Below are positions 22,236 through 33,237 of a stretch of DNA of 64,000 bases, piece after piece. The notes under the pieces were generated by a model, which saw only the letters and a program-made list of their open reading frames with translations, searched no databases and was not told where the DNA came from. The position numbers and the translations under genes were made by a program. Numbering within the stretch: position 1 is the stretch's first letter; each line of letters opens with the position of its first letter. The stretch spans positions 434,001 to 498,000 of the forward strand of contig QNQO01000837.1 of assembly GCA_003290165.1 (NCBI GenBank), in the 5' to 3' direction. Source of the stretch: Berberis thunbergii (taxonomy: Eukaryota > Streptophyta > Magnoliopsida > Ranunculales > Berberidaceae).

Positions 22236-25200
22236 TACTTATTTGCTCTATTCAGGAGGCGGGCTGAAGAATTCTAGTTAGTAGATGAGTAATTCTCTAA
22301 GTCTGTGTTTGCTATGTTCTTTGATCGTTGACTGAAATGTGTAGATCATGAAAATTTTTAAGTCAGTAAGATTTGCAGTTATGCAATGTTACATTCAACT
22401 GAATATTTCAAGAAAAATGAGCTGAGTTGAACAAGTTACCTAGATAGAAATTTTGATCAGCAGGAGAGCATGTTGCTTTGAAAAGAGGGGTACCCTCTGT
22501 TATCGCCCTCCTCCGGCCCCCAAAAAACTCTAGTGAATCAAAGGAAAGTGATTTTCCCAACAGTGGTTATTGGAGGCCTTTGAGGGAGATACATAGGGAA
22601 CATCTCAGGCTTATTCTGCAGTTACGAGTTAAATCTTCTGATCTTCATGGAAGTCCTTTCCGACTTGGCATTCTCAGTTTTTACACCTTAATGAATTTAT
22701 ATAGATAGATGCACCCAATACTCCTTGCAAGTAAAGCTTATGGAATCTCATAACAAGAAGCAGTTCTTCCATTATCTATGTTCATCGTTATCTTTGATTC
22801 TTAATGCGCATCCAGGTGATAGATTATGAGAATGCATTCTTATATTTTGTTAGAATCAATTTTCTGATGGAGCTTACATAATCTTTAGGAGAAAGACTGA
22901 CATCACTATCATTAAGTCAGAGACAGCAAGCATCAGCTTTTTAGATATGGATAACCCACATGCGTCTATTCTTTAGGATAGACAATTAACACAATGATTC
23001 TTGCTGTGCATTCTAATTTAAGTTAAAAACCATCATTGGAAAATCAGCCATTATTTGTTGTAGGACAAGTTGCTTTGTAAAATGCAAGGCAACGGATCGA
23101 AAAAAATTGTGCCCTCAGATTGTCCAGCCCCATGGCATAAATTCCCACTTACTACACAGGATTTGTGGTCCATTTCACCCATGTAGAGGTTTTCCGATCA
23201 CACGGTTTTTACTTTTTGAGTGGACATATCTCCCTGATATAGAGGCTATATTGTATGAGGTGCCACATTACCTTTGGATAATTCAACTGCTCCCATTTAA
23301 CTGTTCGGATAATTTAAATCCAATCCTCTAAATCCGCTATCTCCTCAAGTAACTTGTGCCTCAACTCCCATGCAGAAGGTGGTTGTGCATGTCTATCAAG
23401 TGTTTTAATTGCCTTTATCATTGTGAAAATATACATTTTTTGCCACATGCGATAGAATTCTATTGAAGTAAAATAACTTGTTAATTGCTTTCAATGTTTT
23501 AAAAAACGTTTTTCCACCTCGAGGCGACCAAGCTTTTTCCGAGGCAAAGCGAGGTGTTTTTTAATAAAAAAAATTATGAAAAATATAAATGTATCAAAAC
23601 AAGGCGTACACATTATTTTTTTCATTTAAAAAATATAAAAGTTTATGAACAAATACAAATACAAATGCAGGTAGCAGGGAACTAAGAAAGGCAACATGGA
23701 CAAATTTTAGTTTTTAGTCGCTTGTAAGAATTTAACATAAAAATAAAAGCTTAAACATCAGTGATCCATTCCAGGTGTCCAATAAAAATCATCCGTAAGA
23801 ACCATGACCATGAAGTCATTAATGAACCATTATAGTCATGGAATAGCTATAAAACATATACTGATATACATTAAACGTCCAATTAGAAGGGCCAAAACAA
23901 AAGAGAAACAAGTCACAAACTCAACAAGCTTACCAACAAAATCTCCCCCCCAAAAAAAAAAAAAAAACTATTAGTGTTGCTAGCCCCACTGATGAAGTGA
24001 CTGTGAGGAAAGCATTACGAAAGACATGAGAGATACGTCAGTTATAACATATCCTGTTGGTCTTAGAATGCACTATTAGTTCTAGAGGATAAAAGTTTAC
24101 AGCTTCAGCAAATGGCCAACCACCAGGGATGATTCTTTTTTCTATTTCAAGTGAAGATTCATATAGACACTGATAGTTGACTTGCTGCACAGCATCAGTA
24201 GATAGAGAAGGCCAGTTTAGCTTTTCTTTTGCTTCCTTTTCAACTTTGATATAAAGAAGATATGGATTTTCATTGTGGATATTGCTTTCTTGATAGTTTT
24301 CAAAGCATCTCAATCCTAATCCTATCGACGAACCTCATAATTCATCTGCTTCCATGTGACACGGACAAAAACTTGAAGGTGACATGACCATTGGACTCGA
24401 ACCATACCTATAGAGCATCCATAGTAGTCGTGAATCTGATGCAGTCGAAAAGTTGTAATTTTCCAAATTTTACCACTTTAACTAGGGGCACTAGTTGTGG
24501 ATTAACCGACATTTCCTATATTGGCATATTTCATGTGGTGCAGGCCACACATATGGGGCCCTGGATGCTCGTAGTGGGAGTTCCTAATCATGCTCTTATT
24601 CTGAACACTTACAACTTTTCAATTTCCAAAAATCAATTTACTGTGGGATTTTTTGAAAAAAATAAAACATAATTCAGAAAACAAGGGATATGTGCAAATC
24701 CACTACACTTTCCATGGAACCTGATGGTTGTTACATGAGAGAAAGTGCAGTGGCATTCCTAGTATTGCAGGGTTTTTTTTTTGTTTTTTTTTAATCTCTT
24801 CTCTTGTTCTCATGGATCCATTGGTTCATCTTCTTATTCTCGAGTATTCTTCTTTTTTTCTCCCTGACTCCTTGTGGATTCAAGGGATTCTTGATATAGG
24901 GAGGTGTACAAAAGATAGGATTCCTATTACGGAGACTTGAATAGAGGCAACTATCTCGTTGAGCCCGAGAGGCTTGCAAATTCTGATTTTGGACTAAGAT
25001 TTAAGCATTCCCTCCAACAAGGATCAGGAACTGGAAAATCTTAGATTTTGCGTAATTTGAACAATGATTAAATCTTCAATACTTTCTACTAAGCAACTAA
25101 TATAAATTATCCCATGAACCACATTTTGGTGGGAATGATCTATATTGTACGACATCCATTGGAACCATAATCCCTTCTCCAATTGATCACGGCTATACTT

Positions 25201-26050
25201 CTATCAGATTTTACTTCTTCTTTCCCCTAGTTTCTGATAGACATTTTAGCTTGATCTGTAAATTTGTAATCAAGCAAGGCATGTAGAAACTCTTGATGTA
25301 CATCTGAATATGCTACGAAATACAAAATTCGTTTGAAAACAGGTTGGGATAATTACCCCACTAGAAAAGATTCAAATACTACTATGTGATTGTGAAAGTT
25401 ACGATAATCACTTGAGGTTTTTATTGATATTATTAATTTTTTTGTTCCTATCCAACCCATTTTATGTCTTAACAAGGAATATCTTCCTAACCTTCTCTTT
25501 TCCTCAAAGCATACAAACAATTGTTTGATTAATAACAAAGAATAAATAAATAAAAATCAATCTAAGTAGAAGCTTGTAAGGAGCACAATTGCCTTAATAA
25601 CTGACTGAGATACAAACAAATCAGACTCGAGAATATATAAGCTGATTAGTAGTAAGTTATAGTTTGGTATCAAAATAATTAGATAAAGAATTAGTTCACC
25701 TATATACCTCGTGGAATTTACAAATGCTACTCAAATTACCTTGAGAAACTGAACTTTCAAGAGAAGTTTGATCACCACCCTATATCCCATGGAATCAATA
25801 CCTAAATTTACAGATTATAATTGAACCTTTAAGAAAAATTAGTTTTCAAGAGAGAGTATGAAACATTCTCTTGACTCTTGAGAAATTGATGGAGTCAATT
25901 GAGATTCTCATCCTTTATGCTCAAAGAATGTCAATATAAAGTTGTAAAGAACATATTAGGAAAAGCACAAATTTTCACATCATAAGATGTGAAGAATAAT
26001 TGCTCCTTAGTGGATATATTTTTGTGAGGCTAGAATTGGTTCAACTGTTC
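22236..26050. other. AT-rich stretch with no supportable gene
   Basis: Short open frames (for example 22478-22708 + and 24038-24313 -) have somewhat protein-like composition but no recognisable family and no convincing splice partners. A GAGCATCCA/TGGATGCTC pair at 24413 and 24564 could be weak MITE ends. Poly-A and poly-T tracts near 23945 and 24775 look like retroposition scars but show no paired target duplication. Confidence 0.4.
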
Positions 26051-26052
26051 AA

Positions 26053-29000
26053 GTGGAATTTACATTTTCCCAAGTAATTCATGTTGCAAGAAAGACTCAA
26101 TTTCCATTCCATGGTCAAGGAGCAGGTTCTGACTCATCCTGGCCTATTCTTGCAACTGTTGTATTCAAAGCAGTGATGGCTTGGGGTGTTAGCCAATCTA
26201 TGAGTGTTGTTGTATTCAAAGCATTGATGGCTTGGGGAGTTATCCAATCTATGGGCGTTGTCAGAGAGTTCGTGCGATCTTCCCCCTGTCTGCCATCAGT
26301 CACCTCTCGTACTACTTCATCTTCAGTCCGTGGTGTTTCATCTATCGTGTGAAGTGTTTTCCTCGGAGTCTGCATTGTATCTGATAAGCTAGGTGCATCA
26401 TTCTCTTGCGCAAGACACTCAATTGAGTAGGCGGTGACTAGAGGAACCCGAGTATTTGTGACTTGTTCAGTCTCCTCTACAATTGCTAATTGCAAATTTG
26501 GATTTGCAGTCGTTAAAGCATCATGAGATTCATTTTGCTCAATGGGTATGGGGTCACGATTGCTTAGGAGCTGCTTGAATCCTGTGGTACTAGTTCCTAT
26601 TCCATGATGAGGCTGCGTTGCGTCCCCAGCGATCCCTTGAAGAGTTGTTGTAATATCTGCGTTAAAAAAATATAATTGGGTGGGGTGTACTCAGTTAATG
26701 TGGTGGGGCACATAGCTACCCACCCTTTAAACACAACACCCTTCCCCCCCCCCTTTCTTTCTTCTCTTTCTCTTTTTTTTTTCCTTTCCAGGGAGCGACG
26801 CGACGAACTCGATATCCCTTCTTTTCCAGCGATTCGGTTGTGGTTGCTATTTTCGTCCCCCAATCTCACCTCCTCCTCCTCATTTCTTGCTCTCTTCGTT
26901 TCTTTGTTGGTTTTTCGTAAGAAAAAAAAACAAAAAACAACAATCAGTTTTCACATTTGGGTTTGGTGTTGGCTTGTTTGATCGGTTTATGTAGCTCCAA
27001 TCAGCCGTAGAGGGGCCTTGGTGGCGTCATTGGGAGCCCTTAGAACCGACATGCAATGTTGATTTTGGGGTTGGTCGAATTTTTCAAAAAAACCAGGGTG
27101 CATGTTTGTTTGGAGGGTTCTTCGACATCAATCTGGGCTTTGGGTGCGTGGGTGAGCCTCACATTCGTGACTTTGAGTGTCCTTAGACTCATTTTCGGCC
27201 TGTTGTGCAGTATGGAGGCGATCAGACTAGAGCAGGGAGGGTTTCGACACGTTTTCGCCAAACTTTGGGTTTCGACGGGGTGTTTGCAGAATTTTTATTA
27301 CCTGTAAGTTTTTCTTTCAGTCACGCGCTGCTTGTAATTTATTTATTTTTCTAGTTTTCGGCTAGTTTGCTCACCTTCAAGTCCGCGTTGCAGTTTTAGA
27401 ATTTTCTGTAGTCCCGCATTCGTGGTTTTGCGAGTTAGGAGCTTCGACCGGTAGGAATTGGGTTTTGAAAACCCCTTCCGCTTAGGTGAGTGAAATAATA
27501 ATATTTATTTTGAGAAATAATTATTTGAAATCCTAAATTTAATTTTTACATTATACCGTTGATTGTGTATAATTGAATCCGAAATTCGGAGTTTTCAGAT
27601 ATTTCGATGATTGTGTTGGTTATTTGTGAATGAATTATGTATGGGGTTTCCTGAAGGCATGATATACTTGAATGAAATCAAATAGTGAATGAATTTTGGG
27701 TGTGATTAGGCTTTGGTGTAATGACATTGGATTTGTATGCTTCGTTTTCGAGTTTGCATAGTATGTCATGTTTTACCGTGGATTGCCGAGTCTTGAGCAT
27801 GTATGATAATTGACTCGAATAAATTTATCGTGGTGAATTGGGTCATGTTGAGACCCTGGCATAGTCATGGTTTTATAAAAAATTGCCGAATTGATTATGA
27901 TTGCACATCTGTTACCTTAGGTTATGTACAAACTCATCATTTGTGCATATGGATGTTAGTATAAGTGTCTTTACCCCGCTATAATGCATGTTGTGCAGAT
28001 GCTTAGGAGCTTGCTCGCATCATGAGTTGGATGGTGCTCGAGATGACTCGCACCAGACATTGTGGACGCTATTGCATGTGGCAAGCTTGCTGAGGTGCGG
28101 TGAGTTGTCGCACGCACTTGCCACTATAGAGTGCAGTAGGACGGGTCCCGGAGGCCGTGCTTTGGAGATTGCTCACTTTCCCTCCCAGCGCGCTTGAGTT
28201 TGATTGTGTTAGGTTGGCCGTGTCAGGCCAGTCGTTCGGGATGTTGGAGTTTGTATCCTGGCAGATGGCACCCCATTAGGATACAAACAAGCCCGAAGTG
28301 GTACTGGTGAACGTTGTGGGATGTGCCTGGGTGAGACACATTTGTAGGGAATGTCGATACCTACGATATGAGACACTTATACATAATTTTACAGAATTTT
28401 TGGTTTCGACTTGATTGTTATACCTAGGAGACTAGGAAGAACTATGAGATTGTCTTTATTTTCATCGTTTGATTTTTACCATGTTTGAATCACGTGTAAT
28501 GATCGGCATATATCCTAAACTTGTAGTTATTGTTGAATCTGAAATGCTTATGTTGTTGTCTGAACTTAGAAATATTATCTTTAGAGACACGGTGTGATTT
28601 AGACTTTAGAACTTGTTACTTATCCTTTATTGTCTGACATGAATTTTCCTTGTATAGTATTTTGTTATTTGTATTTAGTTCACTCGCGTCAGTTAGCTTT
28701 GTGCTTTGCTGACCCCGCAAGGGGTGTGCTTCTATTGGAGTGCAGGCAGTGTTGGCGTTCCTGCTGATCGTGGCGCGTAGGCCCCATTTTGTGTTGTTTG
28801 GTCGTGTCCACCCTGTACGGGTATGTTTGGCTTCCTTTGTGTTATTAGGTGTACTATATTGTAATACTAGATGTTTGTATACTGGTTTTGTCGCTATGAC
28901 TCTGGCGGAGCGAATCAAATATATATTTATTTTGTTCAAATTTTATCGTAATTTTTATTTCCGTTTCATTCTCGTATCAAGAATGTGTTATATTATGATA

Positions 29001-30344
29001 TTGTAGCCGGTTACGATCCCGCTTGTGTTACGGGTTAGTTCACGCATCGATACACTGCGATTCCCGTGGCGGGTCGGGGCGTGACAGTTCTCGTCAAGGA
29101 CTTCATAGGGTCAGCTAGAGTAGTTGGCTCATTCTCCTGCGCAAGACAGTCAAAAGCATTATGAGTGACGAGAGAGCCACTTGCTGATTCTGGTGGTACT
29201 GGAACTAGTGCTGAGCCACTCAGCAGTGGAGATTCATCCCATATTGCTAGGTGCAAGTCGACATTCCTTGGGCCATTCGACTGCTCTTCCACGTTGGTAC
29301 ATAGCTAATGGACTGGAACAGGGGTGCTAGGTGCCTTACTAGTATCGGTCAGTGGTGCACGAGTAACACCCTTCGTTGCCAGTGCGTGTTGTGTCCCCTT
29401 AGGTTCTCTAATGGCTCTCTTGCCATGAACTACAATCCAGCGATCCGCATTGTCCTGTTTGGGTTGTGCTCTGCTCACTGGCTTCCAGATGTGCTCAGGG
29501 GGTTTGGTTGGGATTGGTTTCATACATTGCTGCTTGGAGTGGCCAAAAACAACACAGGAGTTGCATTTGGGAGGAACCCATGCGTACTCGACGTCCACTA
29601 TCCTCGTGCTCGAGTCATTTATCACCACGGGGACGTCTCTTGGCAACTGAGCTTGGACGGTGATTTCAACACAGACCCTAGCATATGCCTTCCTAGTTCC
29701 TTCTTCGGTTGCCTTATCTAGCATGATGGGAACCTCAATGACGCTCGCAATCCGTTGAATTCCCACAGGATTCCATAGGAATAATGGTATTCTCTTGAGC
29801 GTAACCCAGATGGGGATCGAGGTGAGAGCTTCGGCTTCCTCATCCATTGTAGGAGATCACGGACGAATAATGAACAGTCTGCTTGCTATGTGCAAGGAAC
29901 CCATCTCTAAGACCTTGTTCCTATCGCCTTCATCCTTGAACTTGAAAACAAAGTTCTTGTCGCCATGGATACTCATCTCAAAGTTCCTGGTTCCCAGGTT
30001 TTGATTAGTGTGTCCTTGACAAAACTGTATCCCAGCTTCTTTCCCACAAATCGTCCAATTATGAGCATCTCACATTCATTGATTCGTTAAGCAAACTCTG
30101 AAGTGTGAGCTTTTACAATCTTCTTACCATTCACAATCGTAGGTGGTTCATATTGTAACTTGGTCATTCCAGCATATCTTCCTTTTCGCAGTTTTGAAGC
30201 CCATGATGCGACCGTGCTTCCTGGATTGATATCTGTATTGGTTCCTTGGTTGCTTCCTGGACTCCCTGTATTGGTTCCTGGACTCCCTGGTTTACTCCCT
30301 GTATTGGTTCCTTGGTTGCTTCCTGGACTCCCTGGATTGACCAT
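26053..30344 (-). pseudogene. LINE ORF1 (DUF4283 plus CCHC knuckle), interrupted by a solo LTR
   Basis: On the minus strand the order is an N-terminal segment with P-G-S-N-Q-G-T-N-T repeats and a SWASKLRK..GMTKLQYEPPTI block (30344-30087). A DUF4283-like region follows (about 30080-29850: MLIIGRFVGKKLGYSF, then FVFKFKDEGDRNKVLEMGSL). Next is an intact 180-codon block (29847-29305) with WVTLKRIPLFLWN and a zinc knuckle CNSCVVFGHSKQQC. A variable tail (29292-29087 and 26648-26053) closes it. The tail is split by the solo LTR at 26649-29086. Stops or shifts occur near 30088, 30000, 29850 and 29295. The reverse-transcriptase ORF is not present downstream. The first Met at 30344 is a plausible ORF1 start. 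Confidence 0.8.
26649..29086 (+). mobile_element. Solo LTR related to the 39.6-49.3 kb chromovirus
   Basis: The 2,438-bp repeat aligns throughout with the LTRs at 39620-42048 and 46891-49318. It shares GGTGGGGCACATAGC near the start and GGCGGGTCGGGGCGTGACA at the end. Flanks gttgt (26644-26648) and gttct (29087-29091) are a 5-bp target duplication with one mismatch. There is no internal region, so the rest was lost by LTR-LTR recombination. It is much more diverged than the intact copy, so the insertion was older. Confidence 0.92.
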
Positions 30345-30826
30345 TGTTTATTCTTCCCTTAGGTATGTTCTTATACCTAGTATTGGCATTTTGTATGATT
30401 GATCTTGAGATATGTCTGAGCTTTCGAGACAAATTTCGTATACATGTCAAAAGAAATACCGATAAAACGAATGAGTCCTGTTGAATGACTTGGCAATCTG
30501 TATCCATGACTAGTCTTGAAATGCACTCAGCTTAGAGATGGAAGAATTCTCTAGTTATGTCCTTGTGACACGTATCAAGATATAAGATCGGTCTTCAGTA
30601 AAAGATATGTTTGAATTTTTTTGGCTGGTATGAACTGACTAAAGTCTCTTCCTTTTTTACAAAATAACACGGAAAAAAAAATTTTGATAAATCTTTTTGT
30701 GCGAATCAAACCCAATCTAAATGTTTGCGAACAAATGCGATCGAGAATATATGTATGAGCAACGATAATGACAATGTGGTAGTGATTATTCCATGATACC
30801 TACCATGCACTCGTATAGACCATCCC

Positions 30827-30835
30827 TATATAAAT
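30827..30835 (+). promoter_or_regulatory. TATA box upstream of the MIR477-like cluster
   Basis: CCCTATATAAATCC lies 82 bp before the first foldback. A transcription start about 30 bp downstream (near 30860) would put all three hairpins on one primary transcript. Confidence 0.55.
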
Positions 30836-30908
30836 CCATTGAGGCATGTATCTTTAGCTTATCAGTCAGACAATGAGGCAGAAAGAAGTAAGTATAGATT
30901 GATGGAGG

Positions 30909-31010
30909 AAGCTATGGACCTCCCTCAAAGGCTTCTGCTTCTCTGAGCTTAATGTTTGTTAACATAGAAAGCTCTTAGTACCAGGAGCCGGCGAGGTTGG
31001 TCCAAAGCTT
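30909..31010 (+). ncRNA. MIR477: MIR477-like precursor hairpin 1
   Basis: The 102-nt foldback has arms AAGCTATGGACC.. (30909) and ..GGTCCAAAGCTT (to 31010). About 42 nt per arm pair, with small internal loops, around a short loop near 30950-30968. A miR477-type 21-mer fits at 30918-30938, with core CTCCCTCAAAGGCTTC in the 5' arm. The opposite arm GGAGCCGGCGAGGTTGG would give the star strand. miR477 is a eudicot miRNA reported to target GRAS-domain and other transcripts, so the targets here are unknown. Identification is from memory of the mature sequence plus the visible fold. Confidence 0.8.
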
Positions 31011-31125
31011 ACTTCTCATAACAGATATAGACGGGTTGTGTTTGGTTGGGAGAGATGGTTCTCTATAAACACCATTGAACCATGAATGTGGCTTTGGCTT
31101 ACCAGCAAGTACAAACTGATGGAGG

Positions 31126-31225
31126 AAGCTATGGACCTCCCTCAAAGGCTTCCAATCCTCCTGGCTTTAATGATTTAACAAGAAAGCTCTTAGTATTTGG
31201 AGCCGGAGGGAGAGGTCCAAAGCTA
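31126..31225 (+). ncRNA. MIR477: MIR477-like precursor hairpin 2
   Basis: This second 100-nt foldback is closely similar to hairpin 1 at the base (GGAGGAAGCTATGGACC) and in the 3' arm (GGAGCCGGAGGGAGAGG, TCCAAAGCTA). The 21-mer at 31135-31155 has core CTCCCTCAAAGGCTTCCAA. This is the copy closest to the grapevine miR477a sequence as I remember it. Arm pairing is better than in hairpin 1, with G:U wobbles and one asymmetric patch opposite the AAA. Confidence 0.82.
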
Positions 31226-31312
31226 ACTTGTCATTACATGTAAAGACTTAAGTTTTGCTTGGAGAAAGATGCCCAGAAAGGTTATGGGAGTTCCTCAAAG
31301 CTTGAGGTGTTT

Positions 31313-31414
31313 CCTCTTTATCTCCCTCAAAGGCCTCCTGCAATCTTCTAGAAAGTAAGAATTACTGTTGTGATTCTGGAGTGTTTATTGGAGGATTGAG
31401 TGGAGATAGAGAGG
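31313..31414 (+). ncRNA. MIR477: MIR477-like precursor hairpin 3 (diverged)
   Basis: The third unit keeps only the arms. CCTCTTTATCTCCCTCAAAG (31313-31332) pairs, with a bulge, to GGAGGATTGAGTGGAGATAG.. (31390-31414). The candidate 21-mer is 31320-31340, core ATCTCCCTCAAAGGCCTCC. The flanks and loop differ from units 1 and 2, so this copy is older or evolving faster. It has more bulges and is the least certain of the three. Confidence 0.65.
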
Positions 31415-32236
31415 TTACATTTCACTACTAAATCCCATAAGCTATAGCAAGGAGAATTCTTGTTTACTTACATGCAGGTGTGGTATATATCACTTATTTT
31501 AGTAATTGATTTACTACATCAAATATGCCTTGAAATTTAGCCATACAAATTAGGATTAATTAAGATACGAAGTTAGCAAAATGGGCTATTATGTAAACTG
31601 AATTTCCCCCCTTCATTGATGAACCTTATTTTTGTGGTAATACATGTACAGGCACATCATGTTCACAAGGTCTATGTCAGAATGAAAAAATATGAGGCAT
31701 ATCAATGCTTGTATATATAATTGCATTTTTGCATTGAAATTCTTCTTGTCTTGTAAAAAAAAAATTTGAAAAAGAAAAGTTATGTGATAATTGTCAGAAC
31801 ATGTTAACTTCTCTCGCTCTCTTTTCTGCTTTTCCTAGAATTATTCTCTCAAACACAAACTATGTAGCAGATTTAGAGTTTTCCATGCAATCTTGGTTTG
31901 AAGCAGGTGTGTCTGAACTATAACTGTGATACAGCCTGTTGTAATATTTTTTTATTCTAACGGGGGAGGGGGAGATAGAGTTTTTTGGTATTTATGGATG
32001 TAGATATGTAAAAGTTCAAATTATATCTCTATTTTTGTATATCCAAAGTGGTCTTTATCCTTCTTTTTTTTAATGAAAATCTTTTATTGGATTAGATGAA
32101 GTTTTGTATAATCATTTATGTCTTGTTCAAGTTATATATATATATTAAGTAATTAATTTTTATATTATATTTATCATATTTAATTAATTATGACATCACT
32201 CCACCCCCCTCAACAAAAATTCTGGCTCCGTCACTG
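31415..32236. mobile_element. AT-rich tract ending in a Tip100-like hAT terminus
   Basis: No gene is visible. The right end reads CTGGCTCCGTCACTG (32222-32236), in reverse CAGTGACGGAGCCAG, which resembles the ends of Tip100-type plant hAT elements, followed by a run of C and T. The next eight bases, ctctggac (32237-32244), are a candidate target-site half. The opposite end of the element was not found. Confidence 0.45.
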
Positions 32237-32690
32237 CTCTGGACTCCCTCAATGCAAAAATCTTTAAAGATGCATGTGCAGACAACACCACGAGCAGCTC
32301 AACCACCGCAGCAACACCGCATCACCATCAGATTCAGGGCCATCTAGTTCAACTTCTACTACAACAGAGTTAGGTTTGAAGGTAGCTTCGACGGAGCAAA
32401 GTTGAAATTGATGAAAAATGGGGTAGCTTCGAGTCTGATTATCTGCATTTTGTTCATTGCATGTATGTCATGTGATTCAGTAAGTGTTGGCTTGTAAAGA
32501 CTAATTGCTAGTGTCTCCATCCGTGGAAAGAAAGACAAATTGAGAAGTTGTAGGCCCTAATTGTTTTGCTTTAGCTAGTTTTTATGAGTTCATAATAAAG
32601 TCACCAAGTTGTTACTGGGCTGAAGAAAAAAAAATGGATTGGACCGAGACCAGTCCTCGGGCCAATTAACTGGACCGGCTCAAGCCTATT
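32237..32690 (+). repeat. Dispersed repeat family, copy C (right part only)
   Basis: This matches 17806-18230 at high identity: CTCTGGACTCCCT..ATGCA, the CATCACCATCAGATTCAGGG segment, and the ..TTTATGAGTTCATAATAAAG end. It lacks the left part, which is found as copy B at 22140-22235. Confidence 0.75.
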
Positions 32691-32695
32691 ATAAG

Positions 32696-32911
32696 TAGGG
32701 GTGAGCATTCCATCTTGCGATCCCGATCTCATCCCATCCCGCTTCCATCTCGTTCTGTCCCGATTTTCTTTGGGTCCTTTTGGGATTGATCAAATTCATT
32801 TTGATCCCATCCCGTCTTGATCTAAAGTGGGATGTGATCGGGATGGAGATTTTCAATTCCTCCCATCCCGTCCCGAACTTATTTATTTAATGTTGATTAT
32901 TGATGTGTCCA
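32696..32911. mobile_element. Non-autonomous hAT, copy 4 (truncated)
   Basis: It starts TAGGGGTGAGCATTCC and carries the family words GCGATCCCGATC, CATCCCGTC and GATCGGGATGG. It ends abruptly at about 32911, where an inverted Tat LTR fragment begins. The right terminal repeat is missing. Confidence 0.7.
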
Positions 32912-33237
32912 AAACAATTGTTAGACTGCCATGAACCACCTTGTTGGTGGCCAAAGGCACTCCAATGCTTAAGTTAGTAACTCTGTTGGAAGAAGGATGT
33001 AAAATTCAGTTAAAGTTGCACACATTTGTCAAATGTTCCCTTTACCTTTTATAATGGTCATGATTAACTCTTTGCGTAACTTAAGCATGTGAGGCGCATC
33101 GGAATGAGATGTTTCTTGTAACACTCACCTCTTTTATGGAAATGCGTTCAGGAATGTGTAACTCCCTTCACGGCTCTTTTCGGTGCAACATTCATCTTCT
33201 TTATGAGAGAACTCGTACCGGACCTGGATCCGGGTTT
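32912..33237 (-). repeat. Inverted fragment of the Tat-element LTR
   Basis: The reverse complement matches 50112-50450: CATAAAGAAGATGAA, AAGAAACATCTCATTCCG, CCATTATAAAAGGTAAAGGG and GGCAGTCTAACA all recur in the same order. Its orientation is opposite to the pol gene that starts immediately after it, so it is not a normal 5' LTR. The first 12 or so codons of the open frame at 33203 come from this LTR and not from protease. Confidence 0.82.

Noticed and set aside
22478..22708. 76-codon plus-strand frame with exon-like composition
   Set aside because: There is no recognisable homology or supported splice partners; left as unannotated sequence.
24038..24313. 91-codon minus-strand frame
   Set aside because: Composition is plausible, but there is no family, no conserved motif and no neighbouring exon.
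24391..24672. Possible MITE with GAGCATCCA/TGGATGCTC ends
   Set aside because: Only nine bases are inverted and no target duplication or further arm pairing was seen.
27988..28197. Repeated 69-70 codon frame (also 40932 and 48188)
   Set aside because: It recurs only because it lies in the chromovirus LTR; the third copy is frameshifted, so no coding constraint is visible.
31287..31311. miR395-like reading of GGGAGTTCCTCAAAGCTTGAGG
   Set aside because: The arm pairing fits the miR477 hairpin downstream better, and the miR395 core GTGTTTGGGGG is absent.
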